DNA from: Granulicella mallensis MP5ACTX8
GTDB taxonomy: Bacteria > Acidobacteriota > Terriglobia > Terriglobales > Acidobacteriaceae
Direction of reading: 5' to 3'
Assembly: GCF_000178955.2 (NCBI RefSeq)
Contig: NC_016631.1
Location: 434,001 to 498,000 of the forward strand
DNA length: 64,000 bases
In this document: piece by piece, positions 1-8,921 of the stretch
Numbering within the stretch: the first letter of the stretch is position 1
How the letters are laid out: every line of letters begins with the position of its first letter
Program-made: the position numbers and the translations under genes
The notes under the pieces: generated by a model
What the model was told of the DNA's origin: nothing
The model's database searches: none
The model's input: the letters and a program-made list of their open reading frames with translations, nothing else

Positions 1-1142
1 CCGGCATAGGCGCCATCCTTGCGCAGGATGTAGTACTCCATATCGAGATAGCGAACCTTACTCATGTCGCCGTTGTAATTGCGTACGATGCGTCGCAGAG
101 TCTCCAGACCCGCTTCTTTGGGGCTCCATCCCTGCCGCATGAGCTCGACGATGGTGTGCGCTCCTGCAACCTTGATGTTCTCTTCGCCCGTTCCGGTAGC
201 GCCGGCTGAGCCGACGTCCTGATCCGTATAACTTCCCGCGCCAAGGATGGGCGAGTCGCCGAGTCTTCCCGCCAGCTTCCAGGCCAGCCCCGAGGTGGTT
301 GTCGCGCCGGACATCTCGCCCTTCGTATTGATCGTGGAGACGTGAATGGTCCCGGTCGTCGGCCACAGAATCTGTTCGGCGGCGAAGAGGCGTTTGTCCG
401 GCTCGATGTTGAGGTCGGCAGCCATCTCGGTCAGCTGCCGCATGCGGGCCTGGATCGTGGCCTGCCACTCCGGCGTAGGATGGCGCGGCACGGGGCCGGG
501 GCGCAGTTGCGAGAGTCCATGCAGGTCCATCGTCGGCTTCGGAGCAGGGCGGCCCTCGTAGGGATCTTTCCATGCGGGATCGGCCATGGGGACTCCCCAC
601 CAATCCATCGTAGAGTGGTTCTCCTTCCAGAGCATCCAGATCTTGCGGGCATCCTCGGTCAGCAGATTCTCTTTGGCAAACCCGAGGTCGATGCCGAATT
701 TCTCCGCGCCCTCGGCCACCATCATGACGTGCGAGGTGTGCTCGTAGACCTTGCGCGCCAGCAGGCAGACGTTCCTGATATTGCGAACGCCGCCCACGGA
801 ACCGGCGCGGCGTGAAGGCCCGTGCATGCAGCAGGAGTCCAGCTCCACAATCCCATCTTCGTTCGGCAGGCCTCCGAGACCGACGCTGTGGTCGGTCGGA
901 TCGTTCTCCCGGCCCAGGCAGATGTGGTGCGCGGCATCCAGCGTATCGGTGCCGTCGAGCAGCATCTGATACGCCTGCTGAATCGTCTGGTCTCCCGTCA
1001 CACGGGTGATGATGACCGGCTTTGCCGGTGGCTTGAGTTGCTTGACCTGTTCCGCCGGGGTGGCATGGCTTTCGCGTTCAGAGGCACAGAATCCAGCAGC
1101 GCTCAGAGCGCCAAGAGAAAGAAAATCACGTCGTGTAGTCAA
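1..1142 (-). CDS. N4-(beta-N-acetylglucosaminyl)-L-asparaginase (glycosylasparaginase), Tat-exported, 3' end cut by the window
   Basis: Ntn-hydrolase that cleaves the asparagine-GlcNAc bond of glycoasparagines, probably in the periplasm. Reading leftwards from a TTG at 1140-1142, the protein opens with a twin-arginine signal (RRDFLSLGALSAAG, residues 4-17). The family signatures follow: a CCMHGPSRRAGSVGG stretch, then TTGTIHVSTINTKGEMSGAT, with the presumed autocleavage nucleophile Thr about residue 265 (codon 348-350), then GRLGDSPILGAG and GTGEE. Known family biology is self-cleavage before that Thr into alpha and beta chains. No ATG lies near the Tat signal, so TTG was chosen; a GGAG sits about 10 bases upstream. 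About 380 codons are visible and the C-terminus continues past base 1. It lies downstream of the OmpH gene on the same strand, but a strong terminator separates them, so it is probably transcribed on its own. Confidence 0.85.
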   Translation of the reverse strand, partial: MTTRRDFLSLGALSAAGFCASERESHATPAEQVKQLKPPAKPVIITRVTGDQTIQQAYQMLLDGTDTLDAAHHICLGRENDPTDHSVGLGGLPNEDGIVELDSCCMHGPSRRAGSVGGVRNIRNVCLLARKVYEHTSHVMMVAEGAEKFGIDLGFAKENLLTEDARKIWMLWKENHSTMDWWGVPMADPAWKDPYEGRPAPKPTMDLHGLSQLRPGPVPRHPTPEWQATIQARMRQLTEMAADLNIEPDKRLFAAEQILWPTTGTIHVSTINTKGEMSGATTTSGLAWKLAGRLGDSPILGAGSYTDQDVGSAGATGTGEENIKVAGAHTIVELMRQGWSPKEAGLETLRRIVRNYNGDMSKVRYLDMEYYILRKDGAYA

Positions 1143-1202
1143 AGGGGGAGGACTCCAAATCACTCGAATGTAGGAAGAAGGGTATCACTGCGCACAAACA
1201 GG

Positions 1203-1226
1203 AACGGAGGCCCGAAGGCCCCCGTT
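1203..1226 (-). terminator. Rho-independent terminator of the OmpH gene
   Basis: Ten-base-pair stem (one G-U on the minus strand) closed by a TTCG tetraloop when read on the minus strand, followed by a CCTGTTTG tail. It lies about 30 bases past the stop of the OmpH-like gene and before the glycosylasparaginase start. Confidence 0.8.
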
Positions 1227-1256
1227 CTTGTTTGCTACTTATTTGCTGCTGCCGAA

Positions 1257-1916
1257 CTACTTCTTCGGTGCGGCGGATGGTGTCGTGTGGTGAACCGCCG
1301 AAGGAGCCGACGGAGCAGGAGCGGCTACACCCGAGCTCGTGTTGTAGGCGTTGACGACAGCCTGCGAGATATCGGTGGTCTGTGCGAACCACAGGATGGG
1401 ATCTGGAACCTGGGGGTTGCCGGAGCGGTTCAGCAGCAGCGTAAAGCCGTTATCCTGCGCATACTTCACCGCGGTCTGACCAACCTTCTGCTCTACCTTG
1501 CCAAAGGCCTCTTGCAGGTCGCTCTGGTAGGAGTTCTGAGCATCTTCGGCATCACGCTGAAGGGCCTTGTCCTTGACGTCGATGCTCTTGATCAGCGAAG
1601 CGCGCTGCTCATCGGAAGCGCTTGCCGGCAGGGCCTGGAGCTGCTTCTTGAGGGAGTCGACTTCGGCACCCTGGGTCTCGATCTGGCTCTTCTTCGGCTC
1701 GTACTTCTTCTGAACTTCAGCGACGGCGCGCTGACCTTCATTGGTAGCGACGACGACCTGCTCAAAGGCGATGATGGCAACCTTGGCAGGAATAGCCTGG
1801 GGAGCAACAGCGGCAGCAGCAGGTGCGGCGGCGGGCGCAGCAGGAGCCTGCGCAAAGAGGTTGGTGGTGGCCAGGCCTGCAGCCAGCGCGGTAGCGAAAA
1901 CAAGGGTGCGGTTCAT
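1257..1916 (-). CDS. OmpH/Skp-family periplasmic chaperone
   Basis: A 219-residue exported protein of the OmpH/Skp family, which holds unfolded outer-membrane proteins in the periplasm. A signal peptide (residues 1-22, ending LFAQ) is followed by an Ala/Pro-rich linker to about residue 43. The strand KVAIIAFEQVVVATNEGQRA corresponds to the conserved start of the Skp fold. Next comes a long charged coiled-coil arm (about 60-150, e.g. KKYEPKKSQIETQGAEVDSL), and then the returning strand (YAQDNGFTLLLNRSG). The C-terminal 35 residues are Ala/Pro/Ser-rich. In many bacteria skp sits next to bamA and lpxD; here it is alone with a terminator directly downstream. The family call is firm; the exact client range is unknown. 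Confidence 0.85.
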   Translation of the reverse strand: MNRTLVFATALAAGLATTNLFAQAPAAPAAAPAAAAVAPQAIPAKVAIIAFEQVVVATNEGQRAVAEVQKKYEPKKSQIETQGAEVDSLKKQLQALPASASDEQRASLIKSIDVKDKALQRDAEDAQNSYQSDLQEAFGKVEQKVGQTAVKYAQDNGFTLLLNRSGNPQVPDPILWFAQTTDISQAVVNAYNTSSGVAAPAPSAPSAVHHTTPSAAPKK

Positions 1917-3550
1917 GCGGTGTTTGAGACTCCTTACAGGATGGAGAGATTGGTTGGCTTATTCGTCGAGAGATCGATGGCTAAAGCGTTGGATCGGGAA
2001 TCGGCAGTTCGGTTCAATATCTCTGACTGTTGAAAGGAGAGAGTTGCGGGCGCAGAGTGCCGTTGGCTGCCGTCCAAATGTTCCAGTTCAGCGTCTCTGA
2101 TTATAGGAGAGGCCTCTGGCATGGTCAACGTCCGAAAAGACCCAGGTTGACGCGCTTTTTTTAGGCAATTCTTCCGAAAAACGGAGCATGTGTAGGGCTA
2201 TCTCCGGATTTTGGATAGAAATCATTCCCGGCATTCTCGAATTCCCTTGAAATGAAGGGTATTCGGGTTTGGCACGAAGATTGCTTTATCTCTCAGTGTT
2301 CGAAGCATACACTTCGGCGCGGGAGGTTTACCTGCCGATGCGAAGTGTAAAGCTGAATGTTCGGGATCAGGGCATGAAGTCGCACCTAGTGATTATTAGA
2401 GATGCGCCACCCTCCGAACCGGTTCTGCTTCAGGCGGAGCCATTTTAGGGAGGCCAGTGACTGGCCGTTAGAAGCTGAGGGCCATCTTCCGGGGAGGGGA
2501 GGTGGCCCGAGGGCTTTAAGAACTCCAAATGCCTGCACAGCGCTTTGCGTCTGGAGGCGGCCCGAGGGCTTTATAAAGCTGCAAATGCTCGCACAACAAC
2601 GAATCACATATTTTTGCCCCCCACAGGGACGTCATCCTGAGCGGAGCGCCTCGCGTTTTTTTGCGAGGTGCGGAGTCGAAGGACCCCGAAGGACTTGATC
2701 TCACCCAGGAGGTCGGGATCTTTTCCTGCACGAACGTTCAGGCTCGGGCGCTTGAGGTTGAAAAGGGACGAAGAATATAGGCAAGATAGCAACCCTCGGG
2801 GTCCTTCGACTCCGCGTCCCAAAAGCTGGGACGCTCCGCTCAGGATGACAATTCTGTGGAGAGGCATACAAAAAGTTCGAGTACATTGCGATCTTGGTTT
2901 CGATCTAAACCGGCCTAAGACCTTTCTGGAGTGCACTTTCCTCAAAAAGATAGGCATGATTGGCAGAACAGGCTTGCGCATCTCAACTTCCGGGCGTAGT
3001 ATCGCTATGTTTGGCACGCGGATGGGGCTTTATCCGGAGGGTTGCCGGTTTACGCCGGAGGATGAAGCGAAACGCCGGAGGTTTTACACCTCGGGTTATG
3101 CGGGTTGGCCTTCTGGCAAATCAACCGGAATGAGCTGTGCGCTTGCTGGATTGAGCCGGATACAAAAGACGGTATAGGGACAGGTAAGGACAATAGGTAA
3201 GGGATTTTGAGTCCAGGCAGGATTTGGCCGGACTCCTCTCGATGCCGCACAGCCCTGAATTGAGACAGGGCAGAGAAGCAGCGATGCAATGCACAAAACC
3301 GTTCGCCAAGGCTGGCGAATGGGCCGGGTGAGAGCAGTGTCTGAGGCATTCCGACGCTGGAAACCACCGATCGGCAACGATGTTCAGGCCTTAATTTGAG
3401 TCAACGTTTGAGACCGTCTCCTAGGAACTACCCACGGGCTGTCTGTCGTCCGCTCCCTCTTCGGGATGCCGGATACGCGGAATCGTGCATGGGCTTTGTC
3501 TCCGAAGAGTTCATCTCAAGCACCCAATTGCAAGGGGAACCAACAGCACC
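1917..3550. other. Long gene-free stretch (1.6 kb) with a nested hairpin, short repeats and one palindromic repeat copy
   Basis: I find no convincing protein here. The open frames have no ribosome site or family similarity, and several simply translate a repeat. Visible structure includes a nested hairpin at 2308-2349 (outer arms TACACTTCG/CGAAGTGTA, inner arms CGGGAGGT/ACCTGCCG). Two partial direct repeats of GGCCCGAGGGCTTTA lie around 2504-2575, and a full copy of the 220-bp palindromic family lies at 2630-2849. The left part up to about 2300 is AT-richer and probably carries the promoter of the OmpH gene. The 3000-3450 part has several CCGGAGG-like short repeats but nothing I can name. Confidence 0.6.
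2630..2849 (+). repeat. Family A double-palindrome (REPIN-like) repeat, copy 1
   Basis: About 220 bp bounded by CGTCATCCTGAGCG at the left and its reverse complement at the right. A second inverted pair lies inside (GCGGAGTCGAAGGACC left, GGTCCTTCGACTCCGC right), and an asymmetric core contains TTGATCTCACCCAGGA. It can fold into one long imperfect hairpin. The same element recurs at 13073, 20972, 39654, 54021, 58947 and 60707, always between genes and in this orientation. Confidence 0.9.
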
Positions 3551-4717
3551 ATGTCAGAGCAGAATGTAATGGACGTTCCGTCGCATCAGGCGGCGGACGA
3601 CTTCGACGGTGGCGATTTCGGCAACGACTTCGGCAGCAACGACAGCAGCGAAAACGGTAACAATGGAGCGTCTGCCCCTCCCGGCATGGGACTGAGCAAG
3701 AGCAGCCGCCGCCGCCGCCGCAAGCGGAAGATTAAAGTTGCAGGTGTTGATGGCGTGGTCGCGGCCGACGGCGAAGGTTCGCCGGTGCCGGTCGTTCCCA
3801 TCGTGATGGAAGGCGAGAGCCTTGCCCTCGCCGCCGCCGTTGCGCCGCAACAACAACCCCAGCAGCCGCGCAAGCAAAACCAGAACAGCCAGGGCGGTCA
3901 AAGCCAGGGCGCTGGCCAGCCGCAGGGCCAGGGACCCGGCGCCAAGCGCTGGAAGAAGAAGTTCCGCGATCGCGAACGCCGTCCAGGCCGCAGCGAAAAC
4001 CCCGGCAACGACTTTCGCGCAGAGGCCCCCGCCAGCACCGGCCAGAGCAACGGCTATCGTCCGGACAACTTCGGCAATGGTGGTGGTTTCAAACGCAAGG
4101 GCAAGAGTGGCGGCGGTCAGCAGCAGCGCAAAGAGCGCGGCTTTGTTGGTCCGATGGACCACAGCTACCGCGAAGTGAATGGCAACTTTGCAGACGGCCC
4201 ACCCTCGACGATTCAGATGCACTCCAACGGCCGGCGTGGAGGCCATCGCCATCAGGGTGATTCGCAGCCCATCGACCACTCGATGCCGCGTCCGATCCCG
4301 ATCCCCGAGGATGCACAGACGCACATCTATTTCTTCATCGAAGAGCTCTTCTTCATCGCGAAGATTCAGGAGACGGCACGCAAGCAGGGAGTCAAGGTTG
4401 CATTCCTCAAGAACGATAAAGAGGCGATTGCGGCACTGACCAGCGGCGGCGATGAGAACAAGCCTGCTCTGATCGTCTTCGACCTGAACAACGCGAACGC
4501 CAAGCCGCTCACGCTGATTCCTAAGCTCAAGACCAAGCTGAAGCGCTCGGTATCGATCGTGGGATTCCTCTCGCATCTGCAGGGCGACCTCAAGGCCAAG
4601 GCTGTAGAGGCTGGCTGCGATGCGGTCATGCCTCGCGCAGCATTCTCTCAGAACCTGCCGAATCTTCTGCGGAGATACAGCGTCGAAGAGGGCGAGGAAG
4701 TTAACTACAACTACTAG
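3551..4717 (+). CDS. Basic low-complexity protein with C-terminal receiver-like domain
   Basis: A 388-residue protein with no assigned role. Residues 1-250 are low complexity: an Asp/Gly/Asn-rich start, an Arg/Lys block (RRRRRKRKIKV), Gln/Gly/Pro repeats, and scattered basic patches of the kind found in RNA- or DNA-binding tails. From about residue 254 to the end there is a compact alpha/beta domain resembling a response-regulator receiver. LIVFDLNNANA puts an Asp at about residue 311 where the phospho-acceptor would be, and SIVGFLSHL and AGCDAVMPRAAF follow in the usual order. I cannot see a full acidic pocket, so it may be a pseudo-receiver. The ATG at 3551 was chosen because AAGGGGA lies just upstream. 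No kinase or output domain is nearby. Confidence 0.7.
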   Translation: MSEQNVMDVPSHQAADDFDGGDFGNDFGSNDSSENGNNGASAPPGMGLSKSSRRRRRKRKIKVAGVDGVVAADGEGSPVPVVPIVMEGESLALAAAVAPQQQPQQPRKQNQNSQGGQSQGAGQPQGQGPGAKRWKKKFRDRERRPGRSENPGNDFRAEAPASTGQSNGYRPDNFGNGGGFKRKGKSGGGQQQRKERGFVGPMDHSYREVNGNFADGPPSTIQMHSNGRRGGHRHQGDSQPIDHSMPRPIPIPEDAQTHIYFFIEELFFIAKIQETARKQGVKVAFLKNDKEAIAALTSGGDENKPALIVFDLNNANAKPLTLIPKLKTKLKRSVSIVGFLSHLQGDLKAKAVEAGCDAVMPRAAFSQNLPNLLRRYSVEEGEEVNYNY

Positions 4718-4721
4718 GAAA

Positions 4722-4812
4722 CAGGAAGTAGCAAACAGGAAACAGTTAAAGATAGAGGCCGCCGAGTGATCGGCGGCCTTTGTTGTTGCTGTTTCCTGTT
4801 TGCTGTTTCCTG
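4722..4812 (+). terminator. Terminator hairpin nested in a 24-bp inverted repeat
   Basis: The inner stem is AGGCCGCCGA/TCGGCGGCCT (4756-4779), followed by TTTG; it ends the preceding gene. It is framed by an outer inverted repeat, 4722-4745 against 4789-4812, matching at 22 of 24 positions and built from the unit AAACAGGAAACAGC. The whole could form one extended hairpin. Confidence 0.8.
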
Positions 4813-4926
4813 CTTCAGCGTGCTGCAAAATATTTCGGCGAATATCTGCAACGATGACGGCCTCTGGATCACTACCTTCCATACGAGCCGGACTCATGAA
4901 GTCCGAACCCTCGAAGGAGTTTCGTC

Positions 4927-7821
4927 ATGATTCAGGAATTCAACAGCGCGCGTAACGTGTATCTCGACCTGGACAATCAAAAGATCGTACGGCAGCTTAT
5001 TCACACCCATGCTCCCGTCGCCGTTGCAGCCGCAACGCCACAATTGGCCGCAGCCAACTATCTGGGGCAGTATGCCGGACTGTTTGGTGTCAGCACCGCT
5101 CAACTTGCCAATCTGAGTCTGGAGCCCTCTCCAACGATTGAGGATGCGCCGGTCGAGTATCGGTTTCTGCAGCAGAAGAACCAGTTCGACAGTACGACGG
5201 TAGCTTTTTACCAGACCGATCTGGGGTTGCCGGTATGGCAGGCGGGCATCTCGGTGCAGATGCGGGTGAATCCGTTTCGCGTACTGACATCGCAGTCCAC
5301 GCTGCATCCGAATCTTGAGGTGACGAAACCCACGGCGGACGCAGTGAAGCGTGCCGAAGCGATTACCGAAGAAGAGCTGGCTCAACTGCTGGGGCTGGAC
5401 AACTCTCCAGCGGCCTCGTTTGTGCCCGACACCAAGGCGCTGCGTATCGAGAAGAAGACGCTGGTGATCTACCAGTACGAGAGCGCGAACCGAGTGGTTG
5501 CGAATGCTCCGCCCCGGGAGCAGGCGGCAGCAGGCAAGGCGAACGAGTTCGTTTCAACCCTTCCAACGCTGCCATTGCCGGAGGTTTCGGACAAGATCAC
5601 GGAGGGCGATCACTACGTATGCGTGAAGATCGACTTCGAACTTCCAGTGAGCCCGATTGGTGCGCTGCACTGGGTGGCGATCGTCGATGTGCAGACGCTT
5701 TCCGTGCTGTACCTGCGCGCTCTGGTGGACTGCGTGAACGGTCTGGTATTCGAAGACGACCCGATCACGACCAACGGTGGTCCTCTGCCGACGGCGGGCA
5801 GCGCGGCGCTGAACGCGGTGCGCGTCTCCGATACGCTGCCTGGTCTGATTGCGCCCTCGGGTGGGACGCAGTCGCTGACCGGCAATAATGTCATTTTGGA
5901 AGATGTGGAGGCGCCGACGGTCGCGCCGCCCACTGAATCCGGTGCAACCGCCTTCAACTTCGACGCGCGTTCCGACAACTTTGCCGCGGTGAACGCGTAC
6001 TACCACTGCGACAAGTTCTTTCGGCTTCTCGACGGCATGGGCTTCACGCAGTCCGGCTACTTTGGGCATACGACGTTTCCCACGCCGGTCGACCATCGCG
6101 GCTCCATCGGCACAGCCAATGGAGTTGAGGTGAACGCGCACTGCATGGGCAATACGAGCGGCGAGGGAATTCTGCGGACGACGTTTGCTTTGGCCGATAC
6201 CAGTAATACGACGGACCCGATCGGGATCGCGTGCGACTACCGTGTGGTGCTCCATGAGCTCTCCGGACACGGCACATTGTGGAACCACGTCAATTCGCCG
6301 AACTTCGGCTTCTCCCACAGCGCAGGTGACAGTATCGCGGCGATCTTGAACGATCCCGGAACGAAGGCCACGGATCGCTTCGAAACCTTCCCGTGGGTGT
6401 ATGCCTCGGTGAATCGCAGGCATGACAGGACACCGGCGGCGGGTTGGGGTTGGGAAGGGCAGATTGCCCTCAACCCTTTCGATATGTTCCTCGATGATGG
6501 CGGATACAACAATGAACAGATCCTCTCCACCAGCCATTTCCGGATCTACCGGTCGATCGGCGGAGACTCCACCGATCTCCCGACCCAGCAGTTCGCTGCG
6601 CGCGTGGTGACGTACCTGATTCTGCGTGCGATCGCCACGTTGACCCCGGCGACCAACGCGGCGGATGCCGCAGCCTGGGTAACAGCCCTGACAACGGCAG
6701 ACGCCGGCGACTGGGTGAGCGAAAATCTGACCGGAGGCGCCTACAGCAAGGTGATCCGCTGGGCGTTCGAGAAGCAGGGCCTGTATCAACCCTCAGGCAC
6801 TGCGACTCCGAACAACAATGTCGGGTCGCCACCGGCGGTGGATGTCTATGTCGACGATGGCCGCGGCGGGGAATATACGTACCAGCCGAACTTCTGGAGT
6901 AACCAGAGCATCTGGAATCGGCTTGCGCCGGATGGTGGCACGGCCTTCCAGACACCTGTAACCAACCAGCCGAACTATGCGTACGTGACACTGAAGAATC
7001 GCGGGAGCCAGACGGCAACCAACGTGACGGTGAAGGCGTATCACGCCAATCCGGCGGCAGGGCTCTCGTATCCGAACGACTGGGTTCCGATGATCACGTC
7101 GCAGCTTTCGGCTGCGAACGTCCCTCCCAACAGCTCCGGCGAAATCACCGTCGGGCCGTTCGAATGGATTCCGACGAATGTGGGCCACGAGTGCCTGTTC
7201 ATGGTGGTCTCGGCGACGGGCGACTCAAGCAACGTCGACAACATCAACGCCGGCGATTCGATTCCGGAGTGGAGGCTGGTTCCGAACGACAACAACGTTG
7301 GACAGCGGAATGTCTTCCCGATCACCGGAAGCGGCACGTCGGGCCTGACGAAGCAGTTCAACAGCCTGACGTTCAACCTGAAGAATCCGATGCTGGTCTC
7401 ATCCGTCGTAGAGGTGCGGCCGCAGCTTCCTGCATTCCTTGTCGATAGAGGCTGGAAGATTGAGTTCCTCAATGCCGGTGGAGCATCGTTCCGTCTGCAG
7501 CCTGGTGAGAGCCAGGACATGATCATCCGGCTGGTGCCGGGGGCGGACTTCACGCCTGCCGACGTCAACTCGGCGAGCGATCAGACGATCCATCTGTATG
7601 GCTATGCGGGAGGGATTCTGGTTGGCGGCATGTCCTACGTGATCGATCCGAACCTGAAGGTGACGACGGGTGGCGGAGGTCAGTCCGGTGCCTGCAATGC
7701 CATCGGGACGGAGCTGCTGAAGTGCATCGACGTATCGAAGGAAAAGATCACGAAGATACGCGTCAGAAAGGTCAACGTCGATCTCGATTTCGAGGCGGAA
7801 GACTGCGGTTGCTCGGAGTGA
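4927..7821 (+). CDS. FTP-domain / fungalysin-like metallopeptidase-family protein with an HEXXGH motif
   Basis: A 964-residue protein. Residues about 40-125 resemble the FTP propeptide domain of fungalysin/thermolysin peptidases (YAGLFGVSTAQLANL, then VEYRFLQQKNQFDSTTVAFYQ and LGLPVWQAGI). The presumed zinc region reads VVLHELSGHGTLWNHV near residue 442, followed by SPNFGFSHSAGDSIAAILND. The motif is therefore HEXXXH, not the HEXXH normal for M4/M36 enzymes; the HEXXGH spacing is known from dipeptidyl peptidase III (M49). A later part (about 640-790) looks like a beta-sandwich of CARDB type (YVTLKNRGSQTATNVTVKAY). The C-terminus is Cys-bearing (EAEDCGCSE). I see no signal peptide, odd for this family. 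AAGGAG at 4914-4919 fixes the start. Activity is inferred, not proven. Confidence 0.65.
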   Translation: MIQEFNSARNVYLDLDNQKIVRQLIHTHAPVAVAAATPQLAAANYLGQYAGLFGVSTAQLANLSLEPSPTIEDAPVEYRFLQQKNQFDSTTVAFYQTDLGLPVWQAGISVQMRVNPFRVLTSQSTLHPNLEVTKPTADAVKRAEAITEEELAQLLGLDNSPAASFVPDTKALRIEKKTLVIYQYESANRVVANAPPREQAAAGKANEFVSTLPTLPLPEVSDKITEGDHYVCVKIDFELPVSPIGALHWVAIVDVQTLSVLYLRALVDCVNGLVFEDDPITTNGGPLPTAGSAALNAVRVSDTLPGLIAPSGGTQSLTGNNVILEDVEAPTVAPPTESGATAFNFDARSDNFAAVNAYYHCDKFFRLLDGMGFTQSGYFGHTTFPTPVDHRGSIGTANGVEVNAHCMGNTSGEGILRTTFALADTSNTTDPIGIACDYRVVLHELSGHGTLWNHVNSPNFGFSHSAGDSIAAILNDPGTKATDRFETFPWVYASVNRRHDRTPAAGWGWEGQIALNPFDMFLDDGGYNNEQILSTSHFRIYRSIGGDSTDLPTQQFAARVVTYLILRAIATLTPATNAADAAAWVTALTTADAGDWVSENLTGGAYSKVIRWAFEKQGLYQPSGTATPNNNVGSPPAVDVYVDDGRGGEYTYQPNFWSNQSIWNRLAPDGGTAFQTPVTNQPNYAYVTLKNRGSQTATNVTVKAYHANPAAGLSYPNDWVPMITSQLSAANVPPNSSGEITVGPFEWIPTNVGHECLFMVVSATGDSSNVDNINAGDSIPEWRLVPNDNNVGQRNVFPITGSGTSGLTKQFNSLTFNLKNPMLVSSVVEVRPQLPAFLVDRGWKIEFLNAGGASFRLQPGESQDMIIRLVPGADFTPADVNSASDQTIHLYGYAGGILVGGMSYVIDPNLKVTTGGGGQSGACNAIGTELLKCIDVSKEKITKIRVRKVNVDLDFEAEDCGCSE

Positions 7822-7845
7822 TCGGCTAATCATAGTGCAGGAAAC

Positions 7846-7901
7846 AGCAACAGCGCTTCATTCGTGGCAGAGATGCCCAGGATGAAGCGCTGTTGCTTTT
7901 C
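7846..7901 (+). terminator. Perfect 16-bp hairpin terminator
   Basis: AGCAACAGCGCTTCAT at 7846-7861 pairs perfectly with 7882-7897 and is followed by TTTT. It lies just past the FTP-domain protein. The 3' flank (TTGCTTTTCTGGTTGTCATT from about 7894) matches the arm of the 54-bp inverted repeat at 17061, so this hairpin may be a degenerate copy of that family. Confidence 0.75.
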
Positions 7902-7992
7902 TGGTTGTCATTTCCGGAGGGAATCTGCTTCCTCCGCAGTGGCGAAACCGCGTCTTGATAGAACAGCATCCAAGCAGGCAAGGAGACTTTCC

Positions 7993-8190
7993 ATGCCAAC
8001 CACCCAACACTCAGCCGCTGCCGAACGCCATATGCAGGCCGCTCACGCACACGAGGCCGCAGCAGCTTCGCACAATCAGAACGATCACCTCGCCGCCCAT
8101 GAGCAGTCCAGGATCGCCCACGAGCACTCGATGGAAGCGCACAAGCATTCCGAACAGATTGCGAAAGAAAAGGCGGGGGAGGCGAAGTAG
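7993..8190 (+). CDS. Small His/Ala-rich hypothetical protein
   Basis: A 65-residue protein with about a dozen histidines, mostly in the pattern HxxAAxxH on a predicted long amphipathic helix (for example AAERHMQAAHAHEAAAASH). An in-frame upstream extension exists, but AAGGAGAC immediately before the ATG at 7993 sets this start. Similar short His-rich helical proteins of unknown function occur in many soil bacteria. Metal binding or a stress role is possible but nothing in the sequence proves it. It stands alone between a terminator and the convergent AhpD-like gene. Confidence 0.65.
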   Translation: MPTTQHSAAAERHMQAAHAHEAAAASHNQNDHLAAHEQSRIAHEHSMEAHKHSEQIAKEKAGEAK

Positions 8191-8218
8191 CCGCCCCTGC
8201 CTCTACCCTTCACAAACC

Positions 8219-8764
8219 TTAGGCGACTTCGCTGGAGGAGACCTTCGGAAAATCGATGTCCACTTCGGTAGCGATATTGAAGTAGTTGGTAAAGACATTC
8301 AGCGCCACGTGCGCGATGATCTCCGCGATCTCGCCGTCATTGAAACCGGCATCGCGCACTGCCGTCAGATCGCTTTCGCTGATCTGGCCATGAGTCTCAC
8401 CGACGCGCTTGGCGAAGACGAGTGCCGCCGTGATGCGTGGCGTAGTTCCGTTGCCCTTGCGGCTTTCGAAGGCCTGATGCGGGGTCAGTCCCACCATCTT
8501 TCCAATCGCCGTATGGGCGGAGAGGCAGTAGTCGCACCGATTGTCCTGTGAGACAGCCAGGGCAATCTGCTCACGTGTCTGCGCATCGAGCAAGCCATGG
8601 CTGAGCGCTCCGCTGAATCCAAGGTAGCTCTCCAGCACCGCAGGCGAGTTTGCCATCACCTTGGTCATATTGGGGACGATTCCCAACTTGCTCTTGACGG
8701 CATCGAGCAGATCTTTCGCTTTTCCGGTTGCGTTGTTCGGGTCGACTGTATTGAGACGTGACAT
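8219..8764 (-). CDS. Carboxymuconolactone decarboxylase / AhpD-like peroxidase-family protein
   Basis: A 181-residue all-helical protein of the CMD/AhpD family. The redox motif CDYCLSAH has the CXXC plus downstream His used by AhpD-type alkylhydroperoxidases as proton relay. It is preceded by REQIALAVSQDNRC and followed by NDGEIAEIIAHVALNVFTNY, typical of the family. It is transcribed divergently from a TetR-family gene. Its own promoter contains a near-perfect palindrome that recurs before the regulator gene, so it is very probably the regulated target. The likely role is detoxification of an organic peroxide or an electrophile; the substrate is unknown. The start has a GGAG a few bases upstream on the minus strand. 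Confidence 0.88.
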   Translation of the reverse strand: MSRLNTVDPNNATGKAKDLLDAVKSKLGIVPNMTKVMANSPAVLESYLGFSGALSHGLLDAQTREQIALAVSQDNRCDYCLSAHTAIGKMVGLTPHQAFESRKGNGTTPRITAALVFAKRVGETHGQISESDLTAVRDAGFNDGEIAEIIAHVALNVFTNYFNIATEVDIDFPKVSSSEVA

Positions 8765-8810
8765 GATGTTTCTCCTGAAGCCCTGTGGGCGGGTCTATGT
8801 TTCATCTCTT

Positions 8811-8839
8811 TAGATACCGAACGATCGGTATAGTTGCAA
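8811..8839 (-). promoter_or_regulatory. Promoter of the AhpD-like gene with the operator in its spacer
   Basis: On the minus strand, TTGCAA (8834-8839) and TATCTA (8811-8816) are 17 bases apart. The palindrome ATACCGA-ACGA-TCGGTAT (8814-8831) covers the spacer and part of the -10 box, the classic placing for a repressor site. Confidence 0.75.
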
Positions 8840-8921
8840 GACTTTTCAATTTTCTTTTGGGGGCGGATTAGAACCGATTCGTGGCGAGTGCCATCAAATC
8901 CATGACAGGTTTCAAAGATGT

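Noticed and set aside
2604-3177. Several frames reading HPERSASRF.. or HPERSVP.. inside family A repeats
   Set aside because: They translate the palindromic repeat itself and recur at every copy, so they are not genes.
3554-4897. Long open frame (447 codons) on the minus strand opposite the low-complexity receiver-like protein
   Set aside because: It is the mirror of a GC-rich, repetitive plus-strand gene, has no ribosome site or family signature, and spans a terminator.
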